DNA of 56,545 nucleotides from Candidatus Cloacimonetes bacterium HGW-Cloacimonetes-1 (GTDB lineage Bacteria; Cloacimonadota; Cloacimonadia; Cloacimonadales; Cloacimonadaceae): NCBI GenBank assembly GCA_002841975.1, contig PHBQ01000004.1, positions 1 to 56,545 of the forward strand, read 5' to 3'. Shown piece by piece: positions 46,627 to 55,100 of this stretch (position 1 is its first letter; each line of letters starts with the position of its first letter). The notes under the pieces were generated by a model. It saw only the letters and a program-made list of their open reading frames with translations, ran no database searches and was not told where the DNA came from. The position numbers and the translations under genes were made by a program.

Positions 46627-47373
46627 ATGAAGAAATGGTTGTATTCGATCAACGGAATCGTGCATGAGCCGGTTTCAGAAGCCAAGATTACCGATATGAT
46701 CCTACAGGGTATATTGGACACGGACTCCTCGTTGCAGGATCCTGAAAGCCAGCAGTGGATTCACATCCGGGACATCAGCTCGATCATGAACTCTGTCCAC
46801 AAACCAGCGCTAAATCTCAAATTCCACGAGCCCAGTATGGAGCAAATGTTGGAAGGCGATGCAGGTCTGCCGGTATTCTATCACGTCTCCATACCCGTAT
46901 TTATGATATTGATGATTGCCAGCTTTGGTGTATATAGCATCTACTGGTTTTATGCCAATTGGCAGTACATATTTTATTCAGACAAGTCGAAGCGCGGAAA
47001 AGCCGGTAATAGATCTGCCCTCAACTATCTATTTATAGGCTCTCTCCTGCACAAAATCCGCAATGATAAAATGATGATGGCAGAGCCGCAGGGCAAGTTT
47101 GATCCAGGTGCTATCTCATTCAAAATCTACGTCTTGATTTTAATCTCATTTTTCCCGCCCTTTATCAACTTACCTGTGGGTTGGGGGATTCTGAAAATGG
47201 TCTTTGCCTTGATGCTGGGAGCCGGCTTTGCATATATCTTGTTACCGGTTCAGCGCAAAATAAATATCGTTAATGAGAAGCTGGGCAGATCATACTCTTC
47301 CCTCAGATTGTTGTTTTTCCTGGTCGTGGCATATACTTTAGTGATTTGGTTTCGGATGATCTCGGCATTATAG
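46627..47373 (+). CDS. GYF_2-like domain membrane protein
   Basis: 248 residues from the ATG at 46627, preceded by GGAGG. The first ~50 residues (KKWLYSINGIVHEPVSEAKI ... SQQWIHIRDI) resemble the GYF_2 domain, often found at the N-terminus of bacterial membrane proteins. A middle segment and four hydrophobic regions follow; FGVYSIYWFYANWQYI resembles the DUF4234-type membrane motif. Function is unknown. It follows uvrB by 82 bases and may or may not be co-transcribed. The chosen start avoids a 13-residue extension that lacks a signal. Confidence 0.8.
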   Translation: MKKWLYSINGIVHEPVSEAKITDMILQGILDTDSSLQDPESQQWIHIRDISSIMNSVHKPALNLKFHEPSMEQMLEGDAGLPVFYHVSIPVFMILMIASFGVYSIYWFYANWQYIFYSDKSKRGKAGNRSALNYLFIGSLLHKIRNDKMMMAEPQGKFDPGAISFKIYVLILISFFPPFINLPVGWGILKMVFALMLGAGFAYILLPVQRKINIVNEKLGRSYSSLRLLFFLVVAYTLVIWFRMISAL

Positions 47374-47443
47374 TCAAAGCTACCTAAAAAGACCGAATTC
47401 GGAACTCTCCGCTATCTGACAGCCTTGATGCGTGCAAATTCGA

Positions 47444-47471
47444 TTGACATTTTTAGCATATATTTTAGGAT
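47444..47471 (+). promoter_or_regulatory. putative promoter of the glycine dehydrogenase genes
   Basis: TTGACA (47444-47449) and TAGGAT (47466-47471) with a 16-base spacer lie about 50 bases before the gcvPA start. The leader is too short for a glycine riboswitch. Confidence 0.5.
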
Positions 47472-47522
47472 AGCAAAAAAACTGTGTTTGATGTAAAAAT
47501 AATAGATTACAAAGGAGCTCAA

Positions 47523-48869
47523 ATGCCTTATATTCCTACTACTGAAGCTCAAAGGCGCGAGATGCTAACCGCCATCGGAGTACAGAATTTTGACGAATTG
47601 ATCAAAGCTATTCCGGAGAAACTTCGCTTGCAGGGTCGACTCCATGTTTCAGAAGCTCTTTCTGAGCTGGAAATTACGCGCTCTATAGTGGAAAAGACTT
47701 GCCACAACATGTGCGCCCAGACTGCCAACTCCTTCTTAGGTGCAGGCTTGTATGATCACTTTATCCCCGCCGCTGTCGATACCATCGTATCCAGACCGGA
47801 GTTTTTCACGGCTTATACTCCCTATCAAGCGGAAGTAAGCCAGGGTACGTTGCAATTCATATACGAATTTCAGACCATGATTTGCGAGCTGACCGGGATG
47901 GAAGTAGCAAATGCCTCCATGTATGACGGAGCCTCCGCAATCGCTGAAGCAATATTGATGGCAGTCCGCAAAAACAAGCTCATGAAGGCGATATTGCCGG
48001 CAACCCTGAATCCCGAATACGTGAAAGTGATAAAGACCTATACCGAGGGAATCGGGGTCGAACTGATTACCGCGCCCTCTCAAGATGGTTTGATAGACTT
48101 GATAGCTTTGGAAGCTATGATGGATGGCACCATCGGGAGCGTGATTGTTCAGACTCCCAATTTCTATGGCAATATCGAGGACGTGTTTGCCCTTGATACC
48201 ATTATTCACGCCAATCCTAAGACTCTATTTATTGCCGCAGTAGATCCTATCGCTTTAGCTATATTGAATGCTCCTTCGGAGTATCATGCGGACATCGTAG
48301 TGGGAGAAGGTCAAGCTCTGGGAAACAGCATGTATATGGGTGGCCCCTTGTTTGGATTCTTTGCCAGTAAACTGGACATGGCACGTCAGATGCCGGGACG
48401 CATTGTCGGCGGTACTCTGGATAAAGAAGGCAATAGAGCCTACGCTCTGACTCTGCAAGCCAGGGAACAGCATATCCGGCGTGAGAAAGCTACTTCCAAT
48501 ATCTGCTCCAATGAATCGCTTTGCACATTGGCTGCCACCGTTTACATGAGCTTGATGGGACGCGAAGGGATGGTAGAAATTGCCACTCAATCCGCTCAAA
48601 AAGCACACTACTTGGCTACAGAGATTGACAAGCTCGAGGGCTTTAGCCTTGCTTATCCTGCTGCCTGCTTCTTCAAGGAGTTTGTAGTAAACACTCCACT
48701 ACCGGCCGACAAGATTATTCAGCTGCTGCTACCCCGTGCTATCTACCCCGGTGTGGATATGAAGCGTTGGGGATTTGATAACCAATTGATGATAGCGGTC
48801 ACGGAGAAGAAATCCCGGAAAGACCTGAATGAACTGGTATCTGCTTTGAAGGAGGTTTGCCATGTCTAA
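47523..48869 (+). CDS. gcvPA: glycine dehydrogenase (decarboxylating) subunit 1
   Basis: N-terminal half of the P-protein, in the two-subunit form found in many anaerobes and Gram-positives. The P-protein decarboxylates glycine and passes the aminomethyl group to lipoyl-GcvH. 448 residues; signatures include the N-terminal MPYIPTTEAQRREML, FFTAYTPYQAEVSQGTLQ, and EVANASMYDGASAIAEA. AAAGGAG precedes the ATG at 47523; a longer frame from 47484 covers that signal and is rejected. It overlaps gcvPB by eight bases. GcvT, GcvH and Lpd are not in the window. It could run in either the oxidative or reductive (glycine-forming) direction. Confidence 0.95.
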   Translation: MPYIPTTEAQRREMLTAIGVQNFDELIKAIPEKLRLQGRLHVSEALSELEITRSIVEKTCHNMCAQTANSFLGAGLYDHFIPAAVDTIVSRPEFFTAYTPYQAEVSQGTLQFIYEFQTMICELTGMEVANASMYDGASAIAEAILMAVRKNKLMKAILPATLNPEYVKVIKTYTEGIGVELITAPSQDGLIDLIALEAMMDGTIGSVIVQTPNFYGNIEDVFALDTIIHANPKTLFIAAVDPIALAILNAPSEYHADIVVGEGQALGNSMYMGGPLFGFFASKLDMARQMPGRIVGGTLDKEGNRAYALTLQAREQHIRREKATSNICSNESLCTLAATVYMSLMGREGMVEIATQSAQKAHYLATEIDKLEGFSLAYPAACFFKEFVVNTPLPADKIIQLLLPRAIYPGVDMKRWGFDNQLMIAVTEKKSRKDLNELVSALKEVCHV

Positions 48870-50316
48870 GACAATATTTGAATACAGCGTCAGTGGCAGA
48901 AAGGGTGTAACCCTGCCCCCGAGAGATAGCGACAGCAAATTGGAAGGCATAATCCCCGGGAAGTTCTTACGCCAAGACAAAGCCAAACTTCCGGAAGTGA
49001 CAGAATTGGACGTGATGCGTCATTACATTGCCCTCAGCCATAAAAACCATTTTATCGAAAAAGGGCTATACCCCCTTGGTTCATGTACCATGAAGTATAA
49101 TCCCAAAGTGCATGAGGTGTTAGTTCGCCACTCCTGCTTCAATAATATCCATGCCTATCAGGATGAACAAACCTTACAGGGTTCTTTGGCAATACTCTAT
49201 GAACTGCAGCAAGATCTGGCGGAAATATCCGGCATGGCTCAGGTAACATTACAACCCGTTGCCGGTGCCCAGGGAGAATTTGCAGGGATCAAGATCATCG
49301 AAGCCTATCACCATGCCAAAGGCAATACCCACAAGACCAAGATCATACTGCCGGATTCTGCTCATGGCACCAATCCTGCCACCTGTTCGTTGGTTGGATA
49401 TGATGTGGTAGAGCTCAAGTCCGATGCCGAAGGACGTGTCGATCTGGCCAAATTGAAAGAACTGATAGATGATAATGTCGCTGGTTTTATGCTCACAAAT
49501 CCCAATACTCTGGGACTCTTTGAATCCCAAATCGTGGAAATTGCCGAATTGATCCACAGTGTGGACGGCTTGATGTATATGGACGGAGCAAATCTCAATG
49601 CCCTTTTGGGGATTGTGCAGCCCGGAAAGATAGGCTTTGACGTCATGCATTACAACCTGCACAAGACATTCACCACTCCTCATGGTGGTGGTGGTCCCGG
49701 CAGTGGTCCTGTAGGCGTGGTAGAAAAGCTGATACCATATTTGCCCGTACCTATGATTGCCAAAAATGATGATGGCTATTTCTTTGATTATCGTCATGAA
49801 GCCACCAGTATCGGTAAAGTTCACACTTACTATGGTAACTTTGCCATCATGTTACGTGCCTATATCTATATCAAAATGTTAGGCCCCGATGGATTGCGCA
49901 GAGTATCCGAAAATGCAATCATCAATGCCAATTACCTGATGAAGCTGGTTGCTCCCTATTACCATATAGAACACCAGGAAAGCTGTATGCACGAGTTTGT
50001 GGCAGATGGCACCAAGCAAAAGAAAGAGAACGGCGTATCTACTTTGGATATTGCGAAGCGTTTATTGGATAAAGGCTATCATGCCCCGACTATTTACTTC
50101 CCCCTGATCATTCATGAAGCGTTGATGATAGAACCCACAGAGACCGAGAGCAAAGAATCGATAGATGCTTTTGCAAATGCCATGATCGAGATTGCCATGG
50201 AATGTAAGGATAATCCCGAGATGATGCATGATGCACCTCTTACAACCCCGGTTCGCCGAGTTGATGATGTACGCGCGGTCAAGATACTTGATCTCAGATA
50301 TCAAATAGAAAACTAG
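48862..50316 (+). CDS. gcvPB: glycine dehydrogenase (decarboxylating) subunit 2
   Basis: C-terminal, PLP-binding half of the P-protein. 484 residues. The cofactor lysine is in NLHKTFTTPHGGGGPGSGP; HGTNPATCS and GLYPLGSCTMKYNPK are also typical. AAGGAGG lies inside the end of gcvPA, giving eight bases of overlap and translational coupling, as expected for subunits made in equal amounts. Together with gcvPA it forms a complete alpha2beta2 P-protein. Confidence 0.96.
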   Translation: MSKTIFEYSVSGRKGVTLPPRDSDSKLEGIIPGKFLRQDKAKLPEVTELDVMRHYIALSHKNHFIEKGLYPLGSCTMKYNPKVHEVLVRHSCFNNIHAYQDEQTLQGSLAILYELQQDLAEISGMAQVTLQPVAGAQGEFAGIKIIEAYHHAKGNTHKTKIILPDSAHGTNPATCSLVGYDVVELKSDAEGRVDLAKLKELIDDNVAGFMLTNPNTLGLFESQIVEIAELIHSVDGLMYMDGANLNALLGIVQPGKIGFDVMHYNLHKTFTTPHGGGGPGSGPVGVVEKLIPYLPVPMIAKNDDGYFFDYRHEATSIGKVHTYYGNFAIMLRAYIYIKMLGPDGLRRVSENAIINANYLMKLVAPYYHIEHQESCMHEFVADGTKQKKENGVSTLDIAKRLLDKGYHAPTIYFPLIIHEALMIEPTETESKESIDAFANAMIEIAMECKDNPEMMHDAPLTTPVRRVDDVRAVKILDLRYQIEN

Positions 50317-50368
50317 ATTTATAACCACATCCGCTGTTTTGTGGCGGATTTAGGAGCTGGAGAAAAAC

Positions 50369-50989
50369 ATGAAGAAATTAGCATTACTGATAGTGATCAT
50401 AGCGATGATAGGTTTATGTGCCGCCCAAACGGTTAAACTGGGCATCGTAAATACAGACAAGGTGATTTTGGACAGCAATGAAGCGGCGGAAATTTCCCGC
50501 CTGTTCACTCTGGACAAGCAAAATTGGACAAATCAGGTGCGACAGATGGACGAAGAAATCAAACAGATGGAACGCCAATTTGAGATAGATAAACTCACTA
50601 AAAATGAAACAGCCAAGCGCGAAGCTCAGGCTCGGATAGACCAAAAGAAAACCGAAGCCGGACGTCTCTTGGAAGAGTATTTTGGAGATGGTGGCAAAGC
50701 TGAACAGCGTTATCGTGAACTGATCGACCCACTAACCAAAAAGATCCATGATATCATCAAGAAAATAGCCGAAGACGAGAAATATACAATGATCTTTGAT
50801 GCCAGCATGGGCACGATTTTATATGCAATGCCGACCACTGATATTACAGAACTGGTAACATTGGATCTCAATAAAGGAACTGTAAGACCCGGTACCCAAA
50901 ACTTAAACACAACTGATCCCAACCAAGCTGCTCCCCCCAAACCAATCGGCGGAGTGGAAGTCCCCAAAACGGAAGATATCAAGAAGTAA
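50369..50989 (+). CDS. OmpH/Skp-like periplasmic chaperone
   Basis: 206 residues: signal peptide (about 1-19), then [12 protein letters not shown], the usual start of OmpH/Skp proteins, a long charged coiled coil at about 45-110 (Skp tentacle-like), and a C-terminal [16 protein letters not shown] strand segment. A Pro/Asn-rich tail of about 30 residues ends the protein. Skp guides unfolded outer-membrane proteins to BAM. It is the first gene before lpxD, the same order as in many Gram-negatives where skp sits between bamA and lpxD. GGAG precedes the ATG. Confidence 0.88.
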   Translation: MKKLALLIVIIAMIGLCAAQTVKLGIVNTDKVILDSNEAAEISRLFTLDKQNWTNQVRQMDEEIKQMERQFEIDKLTKNETAKREAQARIDQKKTEAGRLLEEYFGDGGKAEQRYRELIDPLTKKIHDIIKKIAEDEKYTMIFDASMGTILYAMPTTDITELVTLDLNKGTVRPGTQNLNTTDPNQAAPPKPIGGVEVPKTEDIKK

Positions 50990-50990
50990 G

Positions 50991-52022
50991 ATGAAGGTAT
51001 TTAAGACAGAACTGCCTATCCAAAACGTACTGAGCTTACTGAAGCTGAATTATCGTGGAGATACGCAACTGGTTCTCAAAAATGTGGCAGAACCAGCTGA
51101 AGCTACCCCGGATTCTGTGATCTTTTGGGAACAAGAGAATTACAAAGATCAGGTTGTTGCCTCGCAAGCAGGATTGGTAATTACCACTGATAGCTATGCC
51201 GAGACTTTGGGTAACCGTAATGTTTTGATTGTAGAAAAACCATACTTTACCATGATGCAACTGATCACTTTGTGGCTTCATCTGGACAGCGGTTCGATCG
51301 ATTACCGGATTGAACCTACCAGTCAGGTGGGCGAAGGTACAGCGCTGGAAAGTCCTGTCTCAATAGGATCCAACGTTTTTATTGGCGCAAACTGCAAGAT
51401 TGGGAAATACTCTGTCATCGAAGCCAATACTGTTATTGGAGACAATGTCCGGATAGGACAGAATTGTCATGTCTATCCCAACTGCACCATCTATGCTGAT
51501 ACCGTCATTGGGGAACGTGTTATGATCCACTCCGGTGCCGTAATCGGTGCCGATGGATTTGGATATTTGTTGCTGGACGGGATTCAACAAAAGATCCCCC
51601 AGATTGGCAATGTAATAATTCACAACGACGTAGAGATCGGAGCCAATACCACGATTGACCGGGCTACAATAGGTTCGACTGTCGTCGGCATGGGCACCAA
51701 GATCGATAATCTGGTTCAAATCGGTCACAACTGTGTGATCGGCAAACATAGCATTCTCTGTTCACAAGTAGGTTTAGCGGGAAGCACAAACGTAGGTGAC
51801 TATGTGTATCTCGCAGGTCAAGTAGGAGTTGCCGGACACCTGAGTATAGGTGATGCGGCTATGATCGGTGCCCAATCCGGAGTTGCGAGTGACATCGCAC
51901 CGAAGACTAAAATGTTTGGGACACCGGCTCGAGAAGCTACACATACGATGCGGATTATAGCTGCTGAAAAGCATCTCCCCGATATGTATCGTGCTTATTT
52001 GAAATCATTAAAACAGAAGTAG
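50991..52022 (+). CDS. lpxD: UDP-3-O-acylglucosamine N-acyltransferase
   Basis: Adds the N-linked acyl chain in the third step of lipid A synthesis. 343 residues with an N-terminal uridine-binding domain (about 1-100) and a left-handed beta helix of hexapeptide repeats from about residue 105 ([30 protein letters not shown]). The catalytic His is probably the one in [10 protein letters not shown]. The C-terminal helix extends to the end. It begins one base after the previous stop. It belongs to the lipid A operon with lpxC-fabZ and lpxA. Confidence 0.96.
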   Translation: MKVFKTELPIQNVLSLLKLNYRGDTQLVLKNVAEPAEATPDSVIFWEQENYKDQVVASQAGLVITTDSYAETLGNRNVLIVEKPYFTMMQLITLWLHLDSGSIDYRIEPTSQVGEGTALESPVSIGSNVFIGANCKIGKYSVIEANTVIGDNVRIGQNCHVYPNCTIYADTVIGERVMIHSGAVIGADGFGYLLLDGIQQKIPQIGNVIIHNDVEIGANTTIDRATIGSTVVGMGTKIDNLVQIGHNCVIGKHSILCSQVGLAGSTNVGDYVYLAGQVGVAGHLSIGDAAMIGAQSGVASDIAPKTKMFGTPAREATHTMRIIAAEKHLPDMYRAYLKSLKQK

Positions 52023-52030
52023 GAGCCATT

Positions 52031-53428
52031 GTGACAGAATACAAACATACTATTGGCGGCGAAGTATCTTATACTGGAATCGGACTTCATTCCGGAGAGA
52101 TTTCAACTATCAGATTCAAACCTGCCGGAAAAGATGAAGGATTCGTCTTTATCCGTGTAGATTTACCCGGATGCCCGGAGATACCTGCGGATATTGATCA
52201 TGTGGTAGATATCTCCCGTGGGACGACCATCGGAGTAGGCAATGCCACAGTCGGAACCATTGAACATGTACTCGCTGCCTTGAAAGGCATGAATCTTGAT
52301 AATGTCCGCATCGAAATCGACGGACCGGAAGCACCGGTTGCAGATGGATCTGCCATAGTCTTTATCAACCTCTTAAAACAGGTAGGACTTGTACAACAAG
52401 ATTCGGAAAGAGTCTATTTTGAGATAGAACATCCTATCAGTTTTTCTGCACCCAATGAAAATGTCGATGTCGTGATTGTCCCCTCCAATGAACTCAAAGT
52501 GACTTTCATGATAGATTACAAGCACCCCTATCTGGGTACAGAATACACTTGGCTTCCCAGCCTCGATCACTTTGTAAAAGAATTTGCCGGAGCCCGGACC
52601 TTTTGCTTTATCAATGAAATCCTCTATCTCAAGCAAGCCGGGCTGATCAAGGGCGGTTCTCTGGAAAATGCTTTGGTAATAGCAGAGCCAAATATGACAG
52701 AAGAAGAGCTGAAGAATCTACAAGACATTTTTGGATACCATGAGCCGGTAACAGTATCCGACCAAGGTATCCTCAACAGTCATCCGCTCCGCTACCCCAA
52801 TGAGTTCGTGAGGCATAAAGTCCTGGATCTATTGGGAGATATGGCGCTCTTTGGACTACCTATCAAGGGGCATATTCTGGCAGCCAGATCGGGACACAAA
52901 ACGAATGTGGAACTCGTGAAAAAGCTCCGTCAAATCCAGAAGAAGAACGAACTCCAACAGATTTATCAAAAGCAAAAGCGCAAAGACATAGTATTTGATA
53001 TCAATGCCATCATGAGGATAGTACCCCATCGTTACCCCTTCCTCCTGGTAGATAAAATTGTAGAATTTGTCCCTGATGAGAGGATTGTCGGCATCAAGAA
53101 TGTGACGATCAACGAGCCTTTCTTTGCCGGTCATTTCCCCGGTCATCCGATTATGCCCGGTGTTTTGATCATCGAAGGTATGGCCCAAGCCGGCGGTATT
53201 ATGCTGCTCAATCAATTGGATAATCCACAGGATTATGTAGCATATTTTGCCGCGATCGACAATGTAAAATTCCGTAAACCGGTAATGCCCGGTGACACCC
53301 TTCGCTATGAATTAACTGTTATATCCTTGAAACGCTCACTGGCAAAAATGCATGGTGAGACTTACGTTGGCAATGAGAAAGTGGCTGAAGGCGACTTTTT
53401 GGCAATGATACAGGAGAGAAATAAATGA
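52031..53428 (+). CDS. lpxC-fabZ: bifunctional UDP-3-O-acyl-GlcNAc deacetylase / 3-hydroxyacyl-ACP dehydratase
   Basis: 465 residues that fuse two enzymes. Residues about 1-300 are LpxC, the committed deacetylase of lipid A synthesis: zinc ligands in TIEHVLAAL and RHKVLDLLGD, plus KGGSLENALVI and a SGHKTNVELV-like end. Residues about 315-465 are FabZ, which dehydrates 3-hydroxyacyl-ACP: PHRYPFLLVDKI, AGHFPGHPIMPGVL with the catalytic His, and EGMAQAGGIM. This fusion is known in Bacteroidota and relatives, and it balances 3-hydroxyacyl chains between lipid A and membrane lipids. The start is GTG with AGGAG upstream. It overlaps lpxA by four bases. Confidence 0.96.
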   Translation: MTEYKHTIGGEVSYTGIGLHSGEISTIRFKPAGKDEGFVFIRVDLPGCPEIPADIDHVVDISRGTTIGVGNATVGTIEHVLAALKGMNLDNVRIEIDGPEAPVADGSAIVFINLLKQVGLVQQDSERVYFEIEHPISFSAPNENVDVVIVPSNELKVTFMIDYKHPYLGTEYTWLPSLDHFVKEFAGARTFCFINEILYLKQAGLIKGGSLENALVIAEPNMTEEELKNLQDIFGYHEPVTVSDQGILNSHPLRYPNEFVRHKVLDLLGDMALFGLPIKGHILAARSGHKTNVELVKKLRQIQKKNELQQIYQKQKRKDIVFDINAIMRIVPHRYPFLLVDKIVEFVPDERIVGIKNVTINEPFFAGHFPGHPIMPGVLIIEGMAQAGGIMLLNQLDNPQDYVAYFAAIDNVKFRKPVMPGDTLRYELTVISLKRSLAKMHGETYVGNEKVAEGDFLAMIQERNK

Positions 53429-54198
53429 CAATTATTCATCCAACTGCGATAGTAGATCCCAATGCAAAGATCGGATCTGACTGTTTTATCGGACCCTATT
53501 GCACGATTGGTAAAAACGTAGTACTCGGTGATAACAACTACTTGGTTTCCAGTGTTGTGATCGACGGCTACACCACGATCGGTAACGGAAACAAGATTTT
53601 CCCGTTTGCGATCTTGGGAACTGATCCACAAGACCTCAAGTTCAAGGGTGAAGCCACCCGTTTGAATATAGGAGACAACAACACTATCCGTGAGTTTGTG
53701 ACTGTCAACCGCTCCAATCAAATGGAAGAGGATACCAACGTGGGCAGCAATAACCTGCTGATGGAATACTTACACGTGGGTCACAATTGCCAGATCGGCA
53801 ATGGCTGCGTTATTGCCAATGCCGTCCAATTAGCCGGTCATGTTCATATTCATGATAATGCCATTATTGGCGGACAGACTGCTATCCATCAGTTTGTACA
53901 CATTGGAACTCATAGCTTCGTCGGTGGTGCATCCGCGATCAAAAAGGATATCGTGCCCTATACCCGGGGACAGGGAAATCCTTATAAAACCGTGGGTTTA
54001 AACAGTGTTGGCCTGGTACGCAAAGGCTTCAGCAATGAGCAAGTAGCAGCTATCAAAGCCATCTATAACCTCTATTATCGCAAGGGTTTGAATGTGAGCC
54101 AAGCGACCGAAAATGTCGGCAGCCTTGGCAATCTCACTGTCGAACAAACGGTGTTTTTAAACTTTGTGAAAAACAGCGACAGAGGCCTATCCAACTAA
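53425..54198 (+). CDS. lpxA: acyl-ACP:UDP-N-acetylglucosamine O-acyltransferase
   Basis: First enzyme of lipid A synthesis. 257 residues of left-handed beta helix (IIHPTAIVDPNAKIGSD, HVGHNCQIGNGCVIAN, AIIGGQTAIHQFVHIG) followed by a short helical C-terminal domain. The catalytic His should be in the LHVGHN/LAGHVHIHDN region. The start overlaps the lpxC-fabZ stop (ATGA). A strong terminator follows, so lpxB is not part of this operon. Confidence 0.96.
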   Translation: MTIIHPTAIVDPNAKIGSDCFIGPYCTIGKNVVLGDNNYLVSSVVIDGYTTIGNGNKIFPFAILGTDPQDLKFKGEATRLNIGDNNTIREFVTVNRSNQMEEDTNVGSNNLLMEYLHVGHNCQIGNGCVIANAVQLAGHVHIHDNAIIGGQTAIHQFVHIGTHSFVGGASAIKKDIVPYTRGQGNPYKTVGLNSVGLVRKGFSNEQVAAIKAIYNLYYRKGLNVSQATENVGSLGNLTVEQTVFLNFVKNSDRGLSN

Positions 54199-54225
54199 TA
54201 CCTATTTGAAAGATCATATATTGTG

Positions 54226-54256
54226 AACCGGAACTGCTGCAGTTCCGGTTTTTTTA
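54226..54256 (+). terminator. rho-independent terminator of the lipid A operon
   Basis: AACCGGAACT (54226-54235), loop GCTGC, AGTTCCGGTT (54241-54250), followed by a T-run to 54255. It lies 27 bases after the lpxA stop. Confidence 0.92.
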
Positions 54257-54327
54257 TGGGACGACGATATACGCCTAATGCCCTTGTGGGGGTATATAGC
54301 CCAAGCATTTCTTAGCGCGACACGTTT

Positions 54328-54410
54328 CTTACTCAAATCCGAGGTGATCCCCTCGTGCTTCCCTCGTGAAGGCCGGGTAGCCACGAGGATATCGGCACGG
54401 AAGTCCCATG
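54328..54410 (+). repeat. dispersed palindromic repeat, family 1, copy D
   Basis: Begins CTTACTC and contains CCCTCGTG twice (54350-54357, 54361-54368) and CCACGAGG (54381-54388), then CGGCACGGAAGTCCCATG. Closest to copy B. It lies in the 902-base gap between lpxA and lon. Confidence 0.88.
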
Positions 54411-54497
54411 CTAGCATCTGAGATAGCAGCATGTAGAGCAGGACGCTGTACCTGCTGTAAACAAGACAATAGCAATCAGATATCAGAATGGTTACAC

Positions 54498-54887
54498 GGA
54501 TTATAGGCTCTGGCTTACCTAGCTTATATGTGCAAATCGCGAAAACCAAATATCGCCGGTATCGGATTATAGGTGTGGGATTTATCCCGCGTATAAGCGT
54601 AGAAAAAGCAGTATCCCGTGTTTTAAACTGGGATTGGACTTTGAGGGGGATTTCAATCCCCATCCCTCTCCCAAGCCGTTACAAAATATACGGTTTGGGT
54701 AATTGTATAATCAAGAAATTGTGTGGGTATATGGTGGGTTAAAAGGTAAACAATCTCGATTAGGTGAAGGGTTGTCGGGATTAAAATCCACTCCAAAGTC
54801 CGTTACTAGTAAAACCCGGTATTTGTAGAAGTTTTGCGGACTCTCTTCACGTGGAATAAATCCCACGCCTATAATCCGTTACCGGTC
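54498..54887. repeat. long inverted-repeat structure before lon
   Basis: Two 33-base arms, 54556-54588 and 54853-54885 (inverted), both containing GGATTATAGG and TGGGATTTAT, match at 30 of 33 positions and enclose about 264 bases. A third partial copy, GGATTATAGGC, is at 54498-54508 in the same orientation as the left arm. The interior has a perfect GGGGAT-TTCA-ATCCCC hairpin near 54650-54665 and a GTCCG/CGGAC pair. No convincing gene lies inside. Confidence 0.75.
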
Positions 54888-55100
54888 AAAACCGGTAATT
54901 GTTTTGATACGGGGCCATCTGTATATGTGATGAAATTCTCCCCTTCACGGATGTTTGAGCTGCAGCGTAAGTTCCGATAGTAGCCCCCGGAGTATAGATT
55001 TTTCTTGTCAAATTAGCATACCTTGAATAATGAAGATTTGACTGCTTGAATGAGCATACGAATATTAACAGAAAAGAAGAGAATATAAAGGAGAGCACAA

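Larger units (their letters stand above)
54199..55100. other. intergenic region between lpxA and lon, 902 bases
   Basis: Contains the lipid A operon terminator, family 1 copy D and the inverted-repeat structure. From about 54900 to the lon ribosome-binding site the sequence is AT-rich; TTGTCA and TTGACT are present near 55010 and 55033 but with poor -10 boxes, so the lon promoter is not settled. No CIRCE-type heat-shock operator is seen. Confidence 0.6.

Noticed and set aside
47374-47522. Glycine riboswitch before gcvPA
   Set aside because: Only about 50 bases lie between the promoter candidate and the start codon, and no glycine-aptamer sequence or paired aptamer hairpins are visible in the 149-base gap.
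54498-54887. Insertion sequence between lpxA and lon
   Set aside because: The inverted arms are present, but no transposase frame lies between them and no clear target duplication was found; kept as a repeat structure only.
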